Positions 16,359 to 25,721 of a DNA stretch of 42,605 nt are shown here, piece after piece (position 1 is the stretch's first letter; each line of letters begins with the position of its first letter). Under the pieces are notes generated by a model, which was given only the letters and a program-made list of their open reading frames with translations, was not told where the DNA came from and did no database searches. This DNA comes from Aquabacterium sp. (GTDB lineage: Bacteria; Pseudomonadota; Gammaproteobacteria; Burkholderiales; Burkholderiaceae_C). The stretch lies in contig JARXAJ010000095.1 in the NCBI GenBank assembly GCA_029865965.1, positions 1-42,605 on the forward strand, in the 5' to 3' direction. Both the position numbers and the translations under genes were made by a program.

Positions 16359-18248
16359 ATGCGGGGCATGCCCGGCAGCGGGCCGGGTGCAGGCGCGCAT
16401 GTGGGCGATTGGGGTGGCACGCTGCGCCGCCTGTTGGCGCTGCTGGTGGTGCAACACCGCAGGCTGGCCGGCATCCTGGCGGCCACCGTGGCCAGCGTGG
16501 CGCTGCATGTCATCGGCCCTTGGCAACTGGGCCGGGCCACCGACCTGATCCAGGCGGGTGTCAGCAGCGGCAGCGCCATCGACGTCGCGCAACTGGCGCG
16601 CCTGCTGGCGGTCGTGGCCTTGCTGTACGCCAGTTCGTCGGCGCTGAACTGGTGGCAGGCCTGGCTCAGCAACGACCTGCTGCAAGGCGTGGTGCGCGGC
16701 CTGCGCCAGCAATGCGAGGACAAGCTGGCGCGCCTGCCGCTGGCCTGGTTCGACCAGCAGCCGCGTGGCGAGGTGCTCAGCCGCGTCACCAACGACATCG
16801 ACAACGTCAGCCAGAGCCTGCAGCAGGTGTTGAGCCAGTTGCTGATGTCCTTGCTGAGCCTGCTTGGCGTGCTGACCATGATGCTGATCCTGTCGCCCCG
16901 TCTGACGCTGATCGCCCTGGCCGCCGTGGCGGCATCGGCGGGGCTGGCGGCCTTGCTCACCATCAAGTCGCAGCCGAAGTTCTCTGAGCAGTGGCGTGCC
17001 ACGGGGGCACTGAATGGCGAGATCGAGGAGGGCTACACCGGGCACACCTTGGTCAAGGTGTTCAGGCACCAGGCGGCGGCACGCGCGCAGTTCGACAGCG
17101 ACAACGCCGCGCTCCATGACAGCAGCTTCAGCGCGCAGGCGTTTGCGGGCGCGGTGCAGCCGGCCGTCCTGTTCGTCGGCAACCTGGCCTTCACGGGCGT
17201 GGCGCTGGTCGGCGGCCTGGGCGCCATCGGCGGGCAGGTCAGCCTGGGCCTGCTGCAGGCCTTCATCCAGTACGCACGGCAGCTGACGCAGCCGCTGTCC
17301 CAGATGTCCGGCATGGCGGGCAGCACGCAGTCGGGGCTGGCGTCGACCGAACGGGTGTTCGCCTTGCTGGACGCGCCCGAGTCGGGCGCAGAGCCGGGCG
17401 CCGATGCGGCACAGCCGGTGCCCGCGTGCACCACGGTGCCGCCAGCACTGATGTCACCGACGGGCAAGCTGCCGACGCCCGCTACGCCCGCCAGCCAGGG
17501 GCATGTGGTGTTCGATGCGGTGAGCTTTCGCTACCGGCCGGACCAGCCGCTGTTCGAGCAGGTCAGCCTGCAGGCGTTGCCGGGCCAGATGGTGGCCATC
17601 GTCGGCCCCACCGGGGCGGGCAAGACCACCCTGATGAACCTGCTGCTGCGCTTCTATGAGATCGACAAGGGGTGCATCCGCCTGGACGGCGTCGACATCC
17701 GGACGCTCACCCGCGAGGCCTTGCGCAGCCACTTCGGTGTGGTGCCGCAAGAAACCTGGCTGTTTGCCGGCAGCATCCACGACAACATCGCCTACGGCCA
17801 TGCCGGCCCTGTGCCGGCCACCCGGGCCCAGGTGCTGGCGGCGGCCAGCGCCTGCCATGTCGATGCCTTCGTGCGCCTGCTGCCCGGCGGCTATGACACG
17901 CTGATCGACGAGAACGGCGGGGGCTTGAGTGCCGGGCAGCAGCAATTGCTGACCATCGCACGCGCCTTCATCGCGCAGCCCGCGGTGCTGATCCTGGACG
18001 AGGCGACCAGCTCGGTCGACACCCGCACCGAACGCCTGGTGCAAGAGGCCACGGCCCAGTTGCGGGCCGGGCGCACCAGCTTTGTCATTGCGCACCGGCT
18101 CTCCACCATCCTCGACGCCGACCTCATCGCCTACATGGAGTGCGGCAATGTGGTCGAGCAGGGCAGCCATGCGGTGCTGATGGCGGCCAAGGGGCGCTAT
18201 TGGGCGCTGTACGAATCGCAGTTTTCCAGCGAACCCGTCGCTGCATAG
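16359..18248 (+). CDS. ABC exporter half-transporter, catalytic-site subunit
   Basis: A 629-residue exporter with an N-terminal membrane domain (about 20-330), a Pro/Ala-rich linker, and an ATPase domain. Walker A is GPTGAGKTT (about 416-424), Walker B is LILDEATSSVD with the catalytic Glu present, and the switch is IAHRLST with His. The signature is LSAGQQQ rather than LSGGQ, which complements the partner's intact FSGGQ. The ATG lies two bases after the partner's stop; an overlapping GTG at 16353 is an alternative. Together the two form a heterodimer with one hydrolytic site, as in TM287/TM288. Confidence 0.9.
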   Translation: MRGMPGSGPGAGAHVGDWGGTLRRLLALLVVQHRRLAGILAATVASVALHVIGPWQLGRATDLIQAGVSSGSAIDVAQLARLLAVVALLYASSSALNWWQAWLSNDLLQGVVRGLRQQCEDKLARLPLAWFDQQPRGEVLSRVTNDIDNVSQSLQQVLSQLLMSLLSLLGVLTMMLILSPRLTLIALAAVAASAGLAALLTIKSQPKFSEQWRATGALNGEIEEGYTGHTLVKVFRHQAAARAQFDSDNAALHDSSFSAQAFAGAVQPAVLFVGNLAFTGVALVGGLGAIGGQVSLGLLQAFIQYARQLTQPLSQMSGMAGSTQSGLASTERVFALLDAPESGAEPGADAAQPVPACTTVPPALMSPTGKLPTPATPASQGHVVFDAVSFRYRPDQPLFEQVSLQALPGQMVAIVGPTGAGKTTLMNLLLRFYEIDKGCIRLDGVDIRTLTREALRSHFGVVPQETWLFAGSIHDNIAYGHAGPVPATRAQVLAAASACHVDAFVRLLPGGYDTLIDENGGGLSAGQQQLLTIARAFIAQPAVLILDEATSSVDTRTERLVQEATAQLRAGRTSFVIAHRLSTILDADLIAYMECGNVVEQGSHAVLMAAKGRYWALYESQFSSEPVAA

Positions 18249-18258
18249 GAGCCTGTTC

Positions 18259-19014
18259 ATGACGCCAGACCCGCCAACCACCGGCCACGCCCTGCACCGC
18301 GGCGGGCGATTCACCAAAGCGCAGGGCCGCCACCCGGAGCGCCACCACAGCGACCGCATCGGCTGGCTGCGCGCTGCCGTGCTGGGCGCCAACGATGGCA
18401 TCGTGTCGACCGCCAGCCTGGTGCTGGGGGTGGCCGCCGCAGGTGCCGCGCACCAGACGATTCTGCTGACCAGCGTCTCCGGCCTGATCGCCGGTGCCAT
18501 GTCGATGGCAGCCGGCGAGTTCGTCTCCGTGCATTCCCAGGAGGACATCGAGACGGCCGACCGGGCGCAGGAGCGCGCCGAGCTGCAGCACGACCCGGCG
18601 GGCGAGCAGCGCGAGTTGGCGGCCATCTATGTCAGCCGGGGCCTGGACGCGGCACTGGCCGCGCAGGTTGCCACCGTGTTGACGGCCCACGATGCGCTGG
18701 GCGCCCATGCGCGTGACGAACTGGGTCTGTCGGCCACGACCGCCGCGCGCCCGACCCAGGCTGCGCTGGCCTCGGCGGCCAGCTTCGCGGTCGGCGCGGT
18801 GTTGCCGATCGTGGTGGTTGCCACGGTGTCGCCCGCGCACCTGATCCTCTGGGTGTCGGTGTCCGCGCTGGCCTTCCTGGCCGGCCTGGGCGCCGTCTCG
18901 GCGCTGGCAGGCGGAGCCCCGGTCTGGAGCGGCACCTGGCGCGTCGCCTTCTGGGGCGCCTTTGCCATGGCGGTGACTGCGGGCGCCGGTGCGCTGTTCG
19001 GTGCTGTGGCCTGA
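18259..19014 (+). CDS. VIT1/CCC1-family Fe/Mn transporter
   Basis: A 251-residue integral membrane protein. The family signature appears as AAVLGANDGIVSTASLVLGV (first helix), then GLIAGAMSMAAGEFVSVHSQ (second helix). A cytoplasmic, acidic helical segment with EDIETADRAQERAEL follows, as in members that bind metal there, and three C-terminal helices complete the five-helix layout. These proteins move Fe2+ or Mn2+ out of the cytoplasm. AGGAG precedes the ATG at proper spacing. It follows the ABC exporter by ten bases and may share its transcript; metal detoxification fits the stress setting. Confidence 0.9.
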   Translation: MTPDPPTTGHALHRGGRFTKAQGRHPERHHSDRIGWLRAAVLGANDGIVSTASLVLGVAAAGAAHQTILLTSVSGLIAGAMSMAAGEFVSVHSQEDIETADRAQERAELQHDPAGEQRELAAIYVSRGLDAALAAQVATVLTAHDALGAHARDELGLSATTAARPTQAALASAASFAVGAVLPIVVVATVSPAHLILWVSVSALAFLAGLGAVSALAGGAPVWSGTWRVAFWGAFAMAVTAGAGALFGAVA

Positions 19015-19057
19015 GCGCCCGTCTGCGGCTTCCGGTGGCACTACGTGTTGTCGATGA

Positions 19058-19270
19058 TCAAGGCCCAGGCCCTGCGCGCTCGCCGATGGCCAGCACCCAA
19101 TCACCCACCCGTGTTGGCGGCACACCCGCCCGCAGGTCTGCGGGCGAGCCAAGCCGCGCCAGGGTGGCCGCAGGCTGGCCGGTGGCGTTGATCTTCAGCA
19201 CGGCAATGTCGATCAGCGGGTCGCTGCCCAGCACCTTGGCCGCAAACCCGCGGCATTCGCTCAGGCCGGT
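19058..19270 (-). pseudogene. HtrA/DegP-type serine protease remnant
   Basis: About 70 codons on the minus strand read RGFAAKVLGSDPLIDIAVLK, then PAATLARLGSPADLRAG and VGDWVLAIG. This matches the trypsin-like domain of HtrA/DegP/DegQ proteases around the catalytic Asp (DIAVLKI) and the strand before the active-site Ser. The frame starts just after an in-frame stop and ends at 19058, soon after VLAIG, before the Ser segment. Neither the signal peptide nor the PDZ domains are present. It lies just after the histidine phosphatase gene on the same strand, so it is probably the decayed last gene of that operon. Confidence 0.7.
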
Positions 19271-19273
19271 TTG

Positions 19274-19945
19274 TCAACCCGCCGGTGATGTGCTGCCATC
19301 AGGGGCGGGCGCATTCCACAGTGCGATCACAGGCCTGCGCGGATGGCCGACCTCGAAGCTGAGGATGCTGATGGACGCCGGACCGATGGCGAAGTGCTGA
19401 CCCTGGGCTGCAAGCAGACCGATCCACCGTGCGGCGAACGCCCGCCCGAACTGGCCGTGCGAGAACAGCGCCACCGTGCCTGTGCCGCCGCGCAGGCGCC
19501 CGATGAGGCGGTCGGCGCGCGCGCTGATGTCGGCCGGCGTCTCGCCGCCAGGGCAGCCGTCCCGCCACACATCCCAGTGCGCCTGCTGCTGCTGGATCTC
19601 GGCCGTGCGCAGGCCCTCGTAATCGCCGTAGTCCCACTCGGCCAGATCGGGCTCGGTCAGGGCACCAGCGGCCAGGCCTGCCAGTGCGCAGGTGGCCCGC
19701 GCCCGCAGCCGGGGGCTGGTCAACACATGTGAGAAATCAATGCCTGTCAGCGCCGTTGCCAGCCCGCGTGCCATCGTCTCGCCATGCGGCGTCAGCGGCA
19801 GGTCGGTGCGGCCGGTGTGCTGGCCCGAAAGCGACCAGGCGGTCTCGCCATGGCGGATGAAGTAGATCTGCAGCGGCGGGCGCAATGGCGGACCTTCGTG
19901 CTGCGCACTGCGGTATTCGCCCTTCGGGCGGCCGGGCGGGCTCAT
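19274..19945 (-). CDS. histidine phosphatase family protein (phosphoglycerate mutase-like)
   Basis: A 223-residue phosphatase with the phosphohistidine motif RHGETAW (R31, H32), an acid-base segment EWDYGDYEG, and the second catalytic His in FSHGQFGRA. These are the marks of branch-1 histidine phosphatases (SixA/CobC/phosphoglycerate mutase-like). Its ATG overlaps the stop of the aldolase gene by four bases, so it belongs to the rpiB-xfp-aldolase operon. It may act on a sugar phosphate of that pathway; the exact substrate cannot be told. The first about 25 residues are poorly structured, and a later start is possible. Confidence 0.87.
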   Translation of the reverse strand: MSPPGRPKGEYRSAQHEGPPLRPPLQIYFIRHGETAWSLSGQHTGRTDLPLTPHGETMARGLATALTGIDFSHVLTSPRLRARATCALAGLAAGALTEPDLAEWDYGDYEGLRTAEIQQQQAHWDVWRDGCPGGETPADISARADRLIGRLRGGTGTVALFSHGQFGRAFAARWIGLLAAQGQHFAIGPASISILSFEVGHPRRPVIALWNAPAPDGSTSPAG

Positions 19946-20961
19946 GCCACTTCCATCGCGGGGCTGTAGGCGCCCAGCAAGGCCGCGTGGTTGCACCGGG
20001 CGCGGTGCATCAACGCCTGTTGCGCCGCGTGCCGATTTGCGGCCTGGCCGGCCCAGATGTCCAGGGCCGGATGCTGAAGCGCGCGTCCGAACGAGAACGA
20101 CAGCGGGCAGGGGCTTCGGGCCCCGTCATGCATGGCGTTGAGCCTGCCGCTGGCCTCTTCGCCAGACTGCCCGCCCGACAGGAACATGATGCCGGGCACG
20201 GCGGCAGGCACGGTGCGCTGCAGGCACTGCAGCGTCGCATCGGCCACTTCTGCCACTGTGCTGCGGGCTGGGCAGGCCAGGCCGGCGCTCACCATGTTGG
20301 GCTTCAGGATCACCGCCTCCAGCACCACGCCCTGCAGGACGAGCTGCTGGAAGACGCTGCGCAGGACGGATTCGGTGGCTTCATGACAACGCGCCAGCGA
20401 GTGGGGCCCGTCCATCAGCACCTCCGGCTCGATGATCGGCACCAGCCCGGCTTCCTGGCACAGGGCGGCGTAGCGGGCCAGGGCGTGCGCATTGGCGCAG
20501 ATGCAGGCGCGCGTGGGCAGCCGCGCGTCATCCAGGGCGAACACGCCGCGCCATTTGGCAAAGCGCGCGCCCAGCGCGACATAGGACGGCAGACGCTCGC
20601 GCAGCCCGTCCAGCCCTTCCGTCACGGTTTCGCCCGGGTGCGCTGCCAGGGCCTTGGCGCCGGTGTCGACCTTGATCCCGACCAGCAGGCCGGCGTCTTG
20701 TGCAAGCCGGGGGAAGGGCATGCCATCCGCAGCCGACTGTCGGATGGTCTCGTCGACCAGGATCACGCCGCTGATGCAGGTGTCCAGGCCAGGCGTGGTC
20801 AGCAGCAATTCACGCCAGGCGTGACGCATCTCCACGGTCGGCGCGATCCAGGCGCCGGCAAACCGCTTGTTGCAGGTGCCGATGCTCTCGTCCATGGCCA
20901 GCAGCCCCTTGCCAGGCGCGACCATGGCGTGGGCTGTCTCGGTCAGCAAGCGCAGGTTCAC
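19942..20961 (-). CDS. class I fructose-bisphosphate aldolase
   Basis: A 339-residue class I (Schiff base) aldolase, which splits fructose 1,6-bisphosphate to dihydroxyacetone phosphate and glyceraldehyde 3-phosphate. Family marks are [18 protein letters not shown] near the N-terminus, [10 protein letters not shown] in the middle, and the Schiff-base lysine in [14 protein letters not shown] at 20961 aligns with the usual family start and overlaps the phosphoketolase stop by four bases (GTGA). An ATG at 20976 would add five residues. It is the third gene of the rpiB-xfp operon, linking the phosphoketolase reactions to the triose-phosphate pool. Confidence 0.9.
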   Translation of the reverse strand: MNLRLLTETAHAMVAPGKGLLAMDESIGTCNKRFAGAWIAPTVEMRHAWRELLLTTPGLDTCISGVILVDETIRQSAADGMPFPRLAQDAGLLVGIKVDTGAKALAAHPGETVTEGLDGLRERLPSYVALGARFAKWRGVFALDDARLPTRACICANAHALARYAALCQEAGLVPIIEPEVLMDGPHSLARCHEATESVLRSVFQQLVLQGVVLEAVILKPNMVSAGLACPARSTVAEVADATLQCLQRTVPAAVPGIMFLSGGQSGEEASGRLNAMHDGARSPCPLSFSFGRALQHPALDIWAGQAANRHAAQQALMHRARCNHAALLGAYSPAMEVA

Positions 20962-23327
20962 GCGGCGTCGCCCCATGTCCAGTTGCGGATCTCTGGCAGG
21001 TCCTGGCCGTGCAGTTCGATGTGGTGCTTGTGCGCGATCAGCTTGTCCCGGCACATCTGGTTGAGATAGGCGCCAGCGCTGCCCAGGTGCGGCAGGCAAT
21101 CGACCGCTTTTTGCACCAGGTGGTAGCGGTCCAGCTCGTTTTGCACACGCATGTCGAAGGCCGTGGTGATGGTGCCTTCTTCCTGATAGCCATGGACATG
21201 CAGCTGGCGGTTCGTGCGGCGGTAGGTCAGCCGGTGCACCAGCGACGGGTAGCCGTGGAAGCCGAAGACCACCGGCTTGTCGGTGGTGAACAGCGCATCG
21301 AAGTCGGGCTCGGACAGGCCGTGCGGGTGCGCACTGGCGGACTGCAGCCGCATCAGGTCGACGACGTTGATGACACGCACCTTCAAGCCGGGCAGGTGCG
21401 CACGCAGGATGGACGTGGCGGCCAGGATCTCCAGCGTCGGCGTGTCGCCGCAACTGGCCATCACGATGTCCGGTTCACTGTCTTGGTCGTTGCTGGCCCA
21501 CCGCCAGATGCCGATGCCCTCGGTGCAGTGCACGACAGCCTCGTCCATCGTCAGCCATTGCGGCAGCGCATGTTTGCCGGCAATCACCACGTTGACAAGG
21601 TTGCGGCTGCGCAGGCAATGGTCGGCCACGGAAAGCAGGCAGTTGGCATCGGGCGGCAGGTACACGCGCACGATGTCGGCCTTCTTGTTGACGACGTGGT
21701 CGATGAAGCCCGGGTCCTGGTGCGTGAATCCGTTGTGGTCCTGTTGCCAGACATGCGACGCCAGCAGGTAGTTCAGCGATGCGATCGGCCGGCGCCAGGG
21801 CAGCTCGCGTGTCACCTTCAGCCATTTGGCGTGCTGGCTGAACATCGAGTCGATGATGCGGATGAAGGCCTCGTAGCTGTTGAACAGGCCATGGCGGCCA
21901 GTCAGCAGGTAGCCCTCGAGCCAGCCCTGGCACAGGTGCTCGCTGAGCATCGAATCCAGCACCAGGCCATCGGGTGCCAGGAACTCGTCGTTGGGCAGCA
22001 GTTCGGCATTCCACTGCCGTCTGGTCACCTCCAGCACGGCACCAAGCAGGTTGGAGACGGTCTCATCAGGCCCGAAGAGGCGGAAGTTGCGCTGGCGCGC
22101 ATTGCGCTGGGTCACATCACGCAGGAAGGCGCCGAGCACGAGGGTGTCCTGCCCCTGCGCCGCGCCGTGCGCCGTGACCTGTACGCCATACCCGCGAAAG
22201 TCGGGCAGCTGCAATTCGCGCAGCAGCAGGCCGCCGTTGGCGTGCGGGTTGGCGCCCATGCGGCGGTCGCCCTTGGGTGCCAGGGCTGCCAGTTCGGGCA
22301 TCAGCCGGCCCGCCGTGTCGAACAGCTCGTCGGGCTTGTAGCTTTTCAGCCAGTCCTCGAGCAGCCCGACATGCGCCGGGAATGCGGGGCTGACCAGCAA
22401 GGGCACCTGGTGCGCACGGAACGTGTTCTCGATCTGCACGCCGTCGACGGTTTTCGGGCCGGTCCAGCCCTTGGGGGAGCGCAGCACGATCATCGGCCAG
22501 CGCGGTCGCTTCTTCACGCCACGGTTGCGTGCTTCGTCCTGGATCTGCCGGATGTGTTCGACGGCCCGGTCCGTGGCGGCCGCCATCCGCTGGTGCATGG
22601 TCATCGGGTCGTCGCCTTCGACGAAGATCGGCGTCCAGCCGCAGCCGAGGAAGAAGTGTTCGAGCTCCGCGCGGCCGATGCGGGCCAGCACCGTGGGGTT
22701 GCTGATCTTGAAGCCGTTCAGGTGCAGGATCGGCAGCACCGCACCATCGGTGATGGGGTTGAGCAGCTTGTTGGACTGCCAGGCCGTGGCCAGCGGCCCG
22801 GTTTCGGCCTCGCCGTCACCGATCACGCAGGCGACGATCAGGCCGGGGTTGTCGAAGGCCGCACCGAAGGCATGGCTCAGTGAATAGCCGAGTTCGCCAC
22901 CCTCGTTGATCGACCCCGGCGTCGTCGGCGCCACATGGCTGGAGATGCCACCGGGAAACGAGAACTGCTTGAACAGCTTCTGCATCCCGGCGATGTCTTG
23001 CGTCACGCCTGGATAGACCTCGCTCCAGGTGCCCTCCAGGTAGACGTTGGCCACCAGCGCGGCGCCACCGTGCCCGGGGCCGGACACATAGAACATGTTG
23101 AGGTCGTACTTCTTGATCACGCGGTTCAGATGCACGTAAATGAAGTTCTGGCCTGGCACGGTTCCCCAGTGGCCGACGACCAGCGGCTTGACGTGGGCCA
23201 GGCGCAGCGGCTCGCGCAGCAAGGGGTTGTCGTACAGGTAGAGCTGCCCCACCGACAGGTAGTTGCTGGCCCGCCAGTACGCGTCCATCTTGCGGAGCAG
23301 GTCGGGTGAGAGGGTGTCGGTCTTCAT
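20958..23327 (-). CDS. xfp: xylulose-5-phosphate/fructose-6-phosphate phosphoketolase
   Basis: A 789-residue thiamine diphosphate enzyme that cleaves xylulose 5-phosphate or fructose 6-phosphate with phosphate to acetyl phosphate plus glyceraldehyde 3-phosphate or erythrose 4-phosphate. Visible family marks are [29 protein letters not shown], the TPP-binding [18 protein letters not shown], and the C-terminal segment [13 protein letters not shown]. Length is normal. It follows rpiB by three bases and overlaps the aldolase gene. With acetate kinase encoded nearby, acetyl phosphate can be turned to acetate with ATP gain, without phosphotransacetylase. Confidence 0.96.
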   Translation of the reverse strand: MKTDTLSPDLLRKMDAYWRASNYLSVGQLYLYDNPLLREPLRLAHVKPLVVGHWGTVPGQNFIYVHLNRVIKKYDLNMFYVSGPGHGGAALVANVYLEGTWSEVYPGVTQDIAGMQKLFKQFSFPGGISSHVAPTTPGSINEGGELGYSLSHAFGAAFDNPGLIVACVIGDGEAETGPLATAWQSNKLLNPITDGAVLPILHLNGFKISNPTVLARIGRAELEHFFLGCGWTPIFVEGDDPMTMHQRMAAATDRAVEHIRQIQDEARNRGVKKRPRWPMIVLRSPKGWTGPKTVDGVQIENTFRAHQVPLLVSPAFPAHVGLLEDWLKSYKPDELFDTAGRLMPELAALAPKGDRRMGANPHANGGLLLRELQLPDFRGYGVQVTAHGAAQGQDTLVLGAFLRDVTQRNARQRNFRLFGPDETVSNLLGAVLEVTRRQWNAELLPNDEFLAPDGLVLDSMLSEHLCQGWLEGYLLTGRHGLFNSYEAFIRIIDSMFSQHAKWLKVTRELPWRRPIASLNYLLASHVWQQDHNGFTHQDPGFIDHVVNKKADIVRVYLPPDANCLLSVADHCLRSRNLVNVVIAGKHALPQWLTMDEAVVHCTEGIGIWRWASNDQDSEPDIVMASCGDTPTLEILAATSILRAHLPGLKVRVINVVDLMRLQSASAHPHGLSEPDFDALFTTDKPVVFGFHGYPSLVHRLTYRRTNRQLHVHGYQEEGTITTAFDMRVQNELDRYHLVQKAVDCLPHLGSAGAYLNQMCRDKLIAHKHHIELHGQDLPEIRNWTWGDAA

Positions 23328-23330
23328 GGT

Positions 23331-23789
23331 TCAGGGTTCCCGGTGCTCGATGGCCCGCAGTTTGGCCAGCCGGCGTTGGTGGCGCGGGGCGCCCGAGAAG
23401 CGGGCGTTGAGAAAAACATGGACCAGGTCAAGCGCCAGCCCGGCGCCGATGACGGTGCCACCCAGGCAGGCCACGTTCATGTCATCGTCCTCCACCCCTT
23501 GATGGGCAGAGAAGACGTCGTGCACCAGTCCGGCGCGCACGCCGGCAAACTTGTTGGCGGCAATCGACACGCCGATACCGCTGCCGCACAAGGCGATGCC
23601 GCGCACCAAGTCGCCACTGGCAATGCCCTGTGCCAGCGGGATCACGAAGTCGGGATAGTCGTCCGCAGGGTCCAAGGCATGCGCGCCAAAGTCCACCAGA
23701 TGGCAACCGCAAGCCCGCAGTGCCCGCACCAGTTCGGTCTTGAGCGCAAACCCGCCGTGGTCGGCCGCAATGCCGATGTGCAGCTTCAT
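23331..23789 (-). CDS. rpiB: ribose-5-phosphate isomerase B
   Basis: A 152-residue RpiB/LacAB-family isomerase interconverting ribose 5-phosphate and ribulose 5-phosphate. Marks are IAADHGGFALK at the N-terminus, the catalytic cysteine in LCGSGIGVSIAANK (C68), and DMNVACLGG. It is the first gene of the rpiB-xfp-aldolase-phosphatase operon, feeding pentose phosphates to the phosphoketolase. Its promoter should lie in the gap to the right. Confidence 0.93.
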   Translation of the reverse strand: MKLHIGIAADHGGFALKTELVRALRACGCHLVDFGAHALDPADDYPDFVIPLAQGIASGDLVRGIALCGSGIGVSIAANKFAGVRAGLVHDVFSAHQGVEDDDMNVACLGGTVIGAGLALDLVHVFLNARFSGAPRHQRRLAKLRAIEHREP

Positions 23790-24265
23790 GCTGCCCGTGC
23801 ACGCAGCGCGCTGGCTGCGCCGGCATGCCCGGTCATGTGGCTGCCCGTGGACCCAATGGTGTCGATGTTGCGCTCCTGTGCTGTCACTCGCGCCAGGTCT
23901 GGGCGGCCTGATGGATGGGCTTCACCTTAGGCACTTGCAGCTGCATCGTCTGTGCGCTGGTGCACGTGCTGGCACCTTGCATGGTCGCGGTGCGGCGGGC
24001 CAGGGTTGACCAGCACCTGCCGCATCCAGACTTTGGCATCCGGCATCAGAAGGTGAACACCTGCCTGGCGATCTGGTCAGACCGCTGACGCTGTCGATTA
24101 GAAATTCCCGCACTGCCAGGGTACGACAGCGAACAGACACCGCGCAGGGTGGCGCGCACCGTGGCATGGAGCGCACTGGGACTGCTGTTGCAAGTCCTGG
24201 CAAGCGCGTCCCCTCTCCACCCTTTGCCACGGCCCCTGACCGTGGCACCCACCAAGGAAGCCGAT
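23790..24265. other. 476-base divergent promoter region between rpiB and the PRC-barrel gene
   Basis: No gene is recognisable here. The region must carry the promoter of the rpiB operon and that of the PRC-barrel gene. A longer in-frame start of the PRC gene (24149) would cover part of it, but that extension reads like noncoding DNA. I see no convincing FNR-type palindrome. Confidence 0.4.
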
Positions 24266-25087
24266 ATGTTGCGCAGCGCCAAAGGATTCAATGACTACAA
24301 GATCAGCGCCACCGACGGCGCGGTCGGACATGTCAAGGATCTGTACTTCGATGACCATGACTGGGCGGTTCGGTACTTCGTGGTGGACACCGGCACTTGG
24401 CTGTCCAGCCGCAAGGTGCTGATTTCGCCCATCTCGGTGCACCATCCCGACTGGGCGGGGCAAATGCTGCCCGTGTCCATCACCAAGGTCCAGGTGAAGA
24501 ACAGCCCGGACTTCGACGCCGACAAGCCGGTGTCGCGGCAGAACGAAGAGCACTATCTGGGCTACTACGGCTACCCCTACTACTGGGCCGGCGGCGGCCT
24601 GTGGGGCGACGGGCTGTACCCGTCTGCGATGGTGCCGGGGTATGCGGGCTTTGGCGTTGACCGCGTCGAGCGGGAACGGGAGATGGAGACCTATCTGCGC
24701 GACGAACGGGCCCGCCACCGCAACGACGACCCGCACCTGCGCAGTTGCAATGCCGTCACCGGCTACAACATCCATGCCAAGGATGGTGAGATCGGCCATG
24801 TCTCGGGGTTCCTGGTCGACGACACGACCTGGGCCATCCGCTACCTGGTCATCGACACCACCAATTGGTGGGGCGGCCACAAGGTGCTGATCGCGCCGCT
24901 GTGGATCAAGGGCGTGCATTGGTCCGACCAGTCCGTCTCCGTCGACCTCAGCCGGGAGTCGATCAAGAACGCACCGCCCTATGACGCCAACAGCGATTGG
25001 GGCCGCAACCAGGAGGAGGCGCTGTACCGGCACCACGGCCGCAGCGGCTACTGGGCCGGCAGCGCGGTGCACGAAACCAAAGTCTGA
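24266..25087 (+). CDS. protein with two PRC-barrel domains
   Basis: A 273-residue protein with two copies of a PRC-barrel-like unit. The first (about 1-80) contains VGHVKDLYFDDHDWAVRYFV and the second (about 150-235) IGHVSGFLVDDTTWAIRYLV. The clear likeness of the two indicates internal duplication. A Tyr/Gly-rich linker joins them. PRC barrels bind protein or RNA partners, and paired ones are common in stress clusters; the actual role is unknown. AAGGAAG lies seven bases before the ATG, which decides this start over the longer frame. Confidence 0.87.
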   Translation: MLRSAKGFNDYKISATDGAVGHVKDLYFDDHDWAVRYFVVDTGTWLSSRKVLISPISVHHPDWAGQMLPVSITKVQVKNSPDFDADKPVSRQNEEHYLGYYGYPYYWAGGGLWGDGLYPSAMVPGYAGFGVDRVEREREMETYLRDERARHRNDDPHLRSCNAVTGYNIHAKDGEIGHVSGFLVDDTTWAIRYLVIDTTNWWGGHKVLIAPLWIKGVHWSDQSVSVDLSRESIKNAPPYDANSDWGRNQEEALYRHHGRSGYWAGSAVHETKV

Positions 25088-25313
25088 TGCCCTGAGGCCC
25101 GAGGCAGTGCGCGGGGCCTGGCCGCCAGCCTGCGCCCAGGGGCGCCAATGGTTGTCCGACAGCCGCTACCCGCACCGGAATGCACCCATGTGCTGTGGGT
25201 GTGGCGGCGCGCGCCGCACAGCGCCGGCGCCGGGATAGCGCGGCATGACCAAGGCGAGGTCATGCTGGGTGCGGTCTGGGGCAGAGCAACCTTTGACGCT
25301 GAGGCCCCATGCC

Positions 25314-25700
25314 ATGCCCAGACCGACCGGGCCCACCGGTCCCGCCAGCCCCCTGGCCGGGAAGCCGGCCACGGCGACGCCGGCCAGCATCAGCACGCTG
25401 GAAGTGCTGGCGGCCCATGGGGTCGATGTGATGCTGGCGACGAACGACCAGACCACCCCACCCCGGCGATCTCGCAGGCCATCGTCCAGGACAATCGCCA
25501 GGGCGGCAGAAGCCCCGCCGACGGCATCGTCGTCACGCCTTCGCACAACCCGCCGCATGACGGCGGCTTCAAGTACAACCCGCCGCATGGCGGACCGGCC
25601 TGCGATGCGGTGACCGGCCCGATCGAAGCCGCTGCCAGTGCCCAGGGCGGCTTCACAGCAGCGCTGCTGTCCGCCGAGATTGGGGTGGGCAGCGCCCCGG
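25314..25700 (+). pseudogene. pgm: phosphoglucomutase (alpha-D-glucose-specific) remnant
   Basis: The reading starts with ASPLAGKPA, like the N-terminus of Pgm, then jumps to [19 protein letters not shown], which lies about 100 residues further on in Pgm, so an internal piece is deleted. At about 25455-25465 the frame shifts by one base and continues as [12 protein letters not shown], then [20 protein letters not shown], which contains the catalytic Ser loop of Pgm. Likeness fades after GPIEAAAS and the gene runs into the end of ackA on the opposite strand. Both the deletion and the frameshift make it nonfunctional. It fits a once-complete sugar-phosphate gene set here. Confidence 0.8.
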
Positions 25701-25721
25701 CCCGTGCCATCGACGGACCGT

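Noticed and set aside
21009-22883. 624-codon plus-strand frame over phosphoketolase
   Set aside because: Antisense to phosphoketolase, whose motifs are complete; the plus-strand reading matches nothing.
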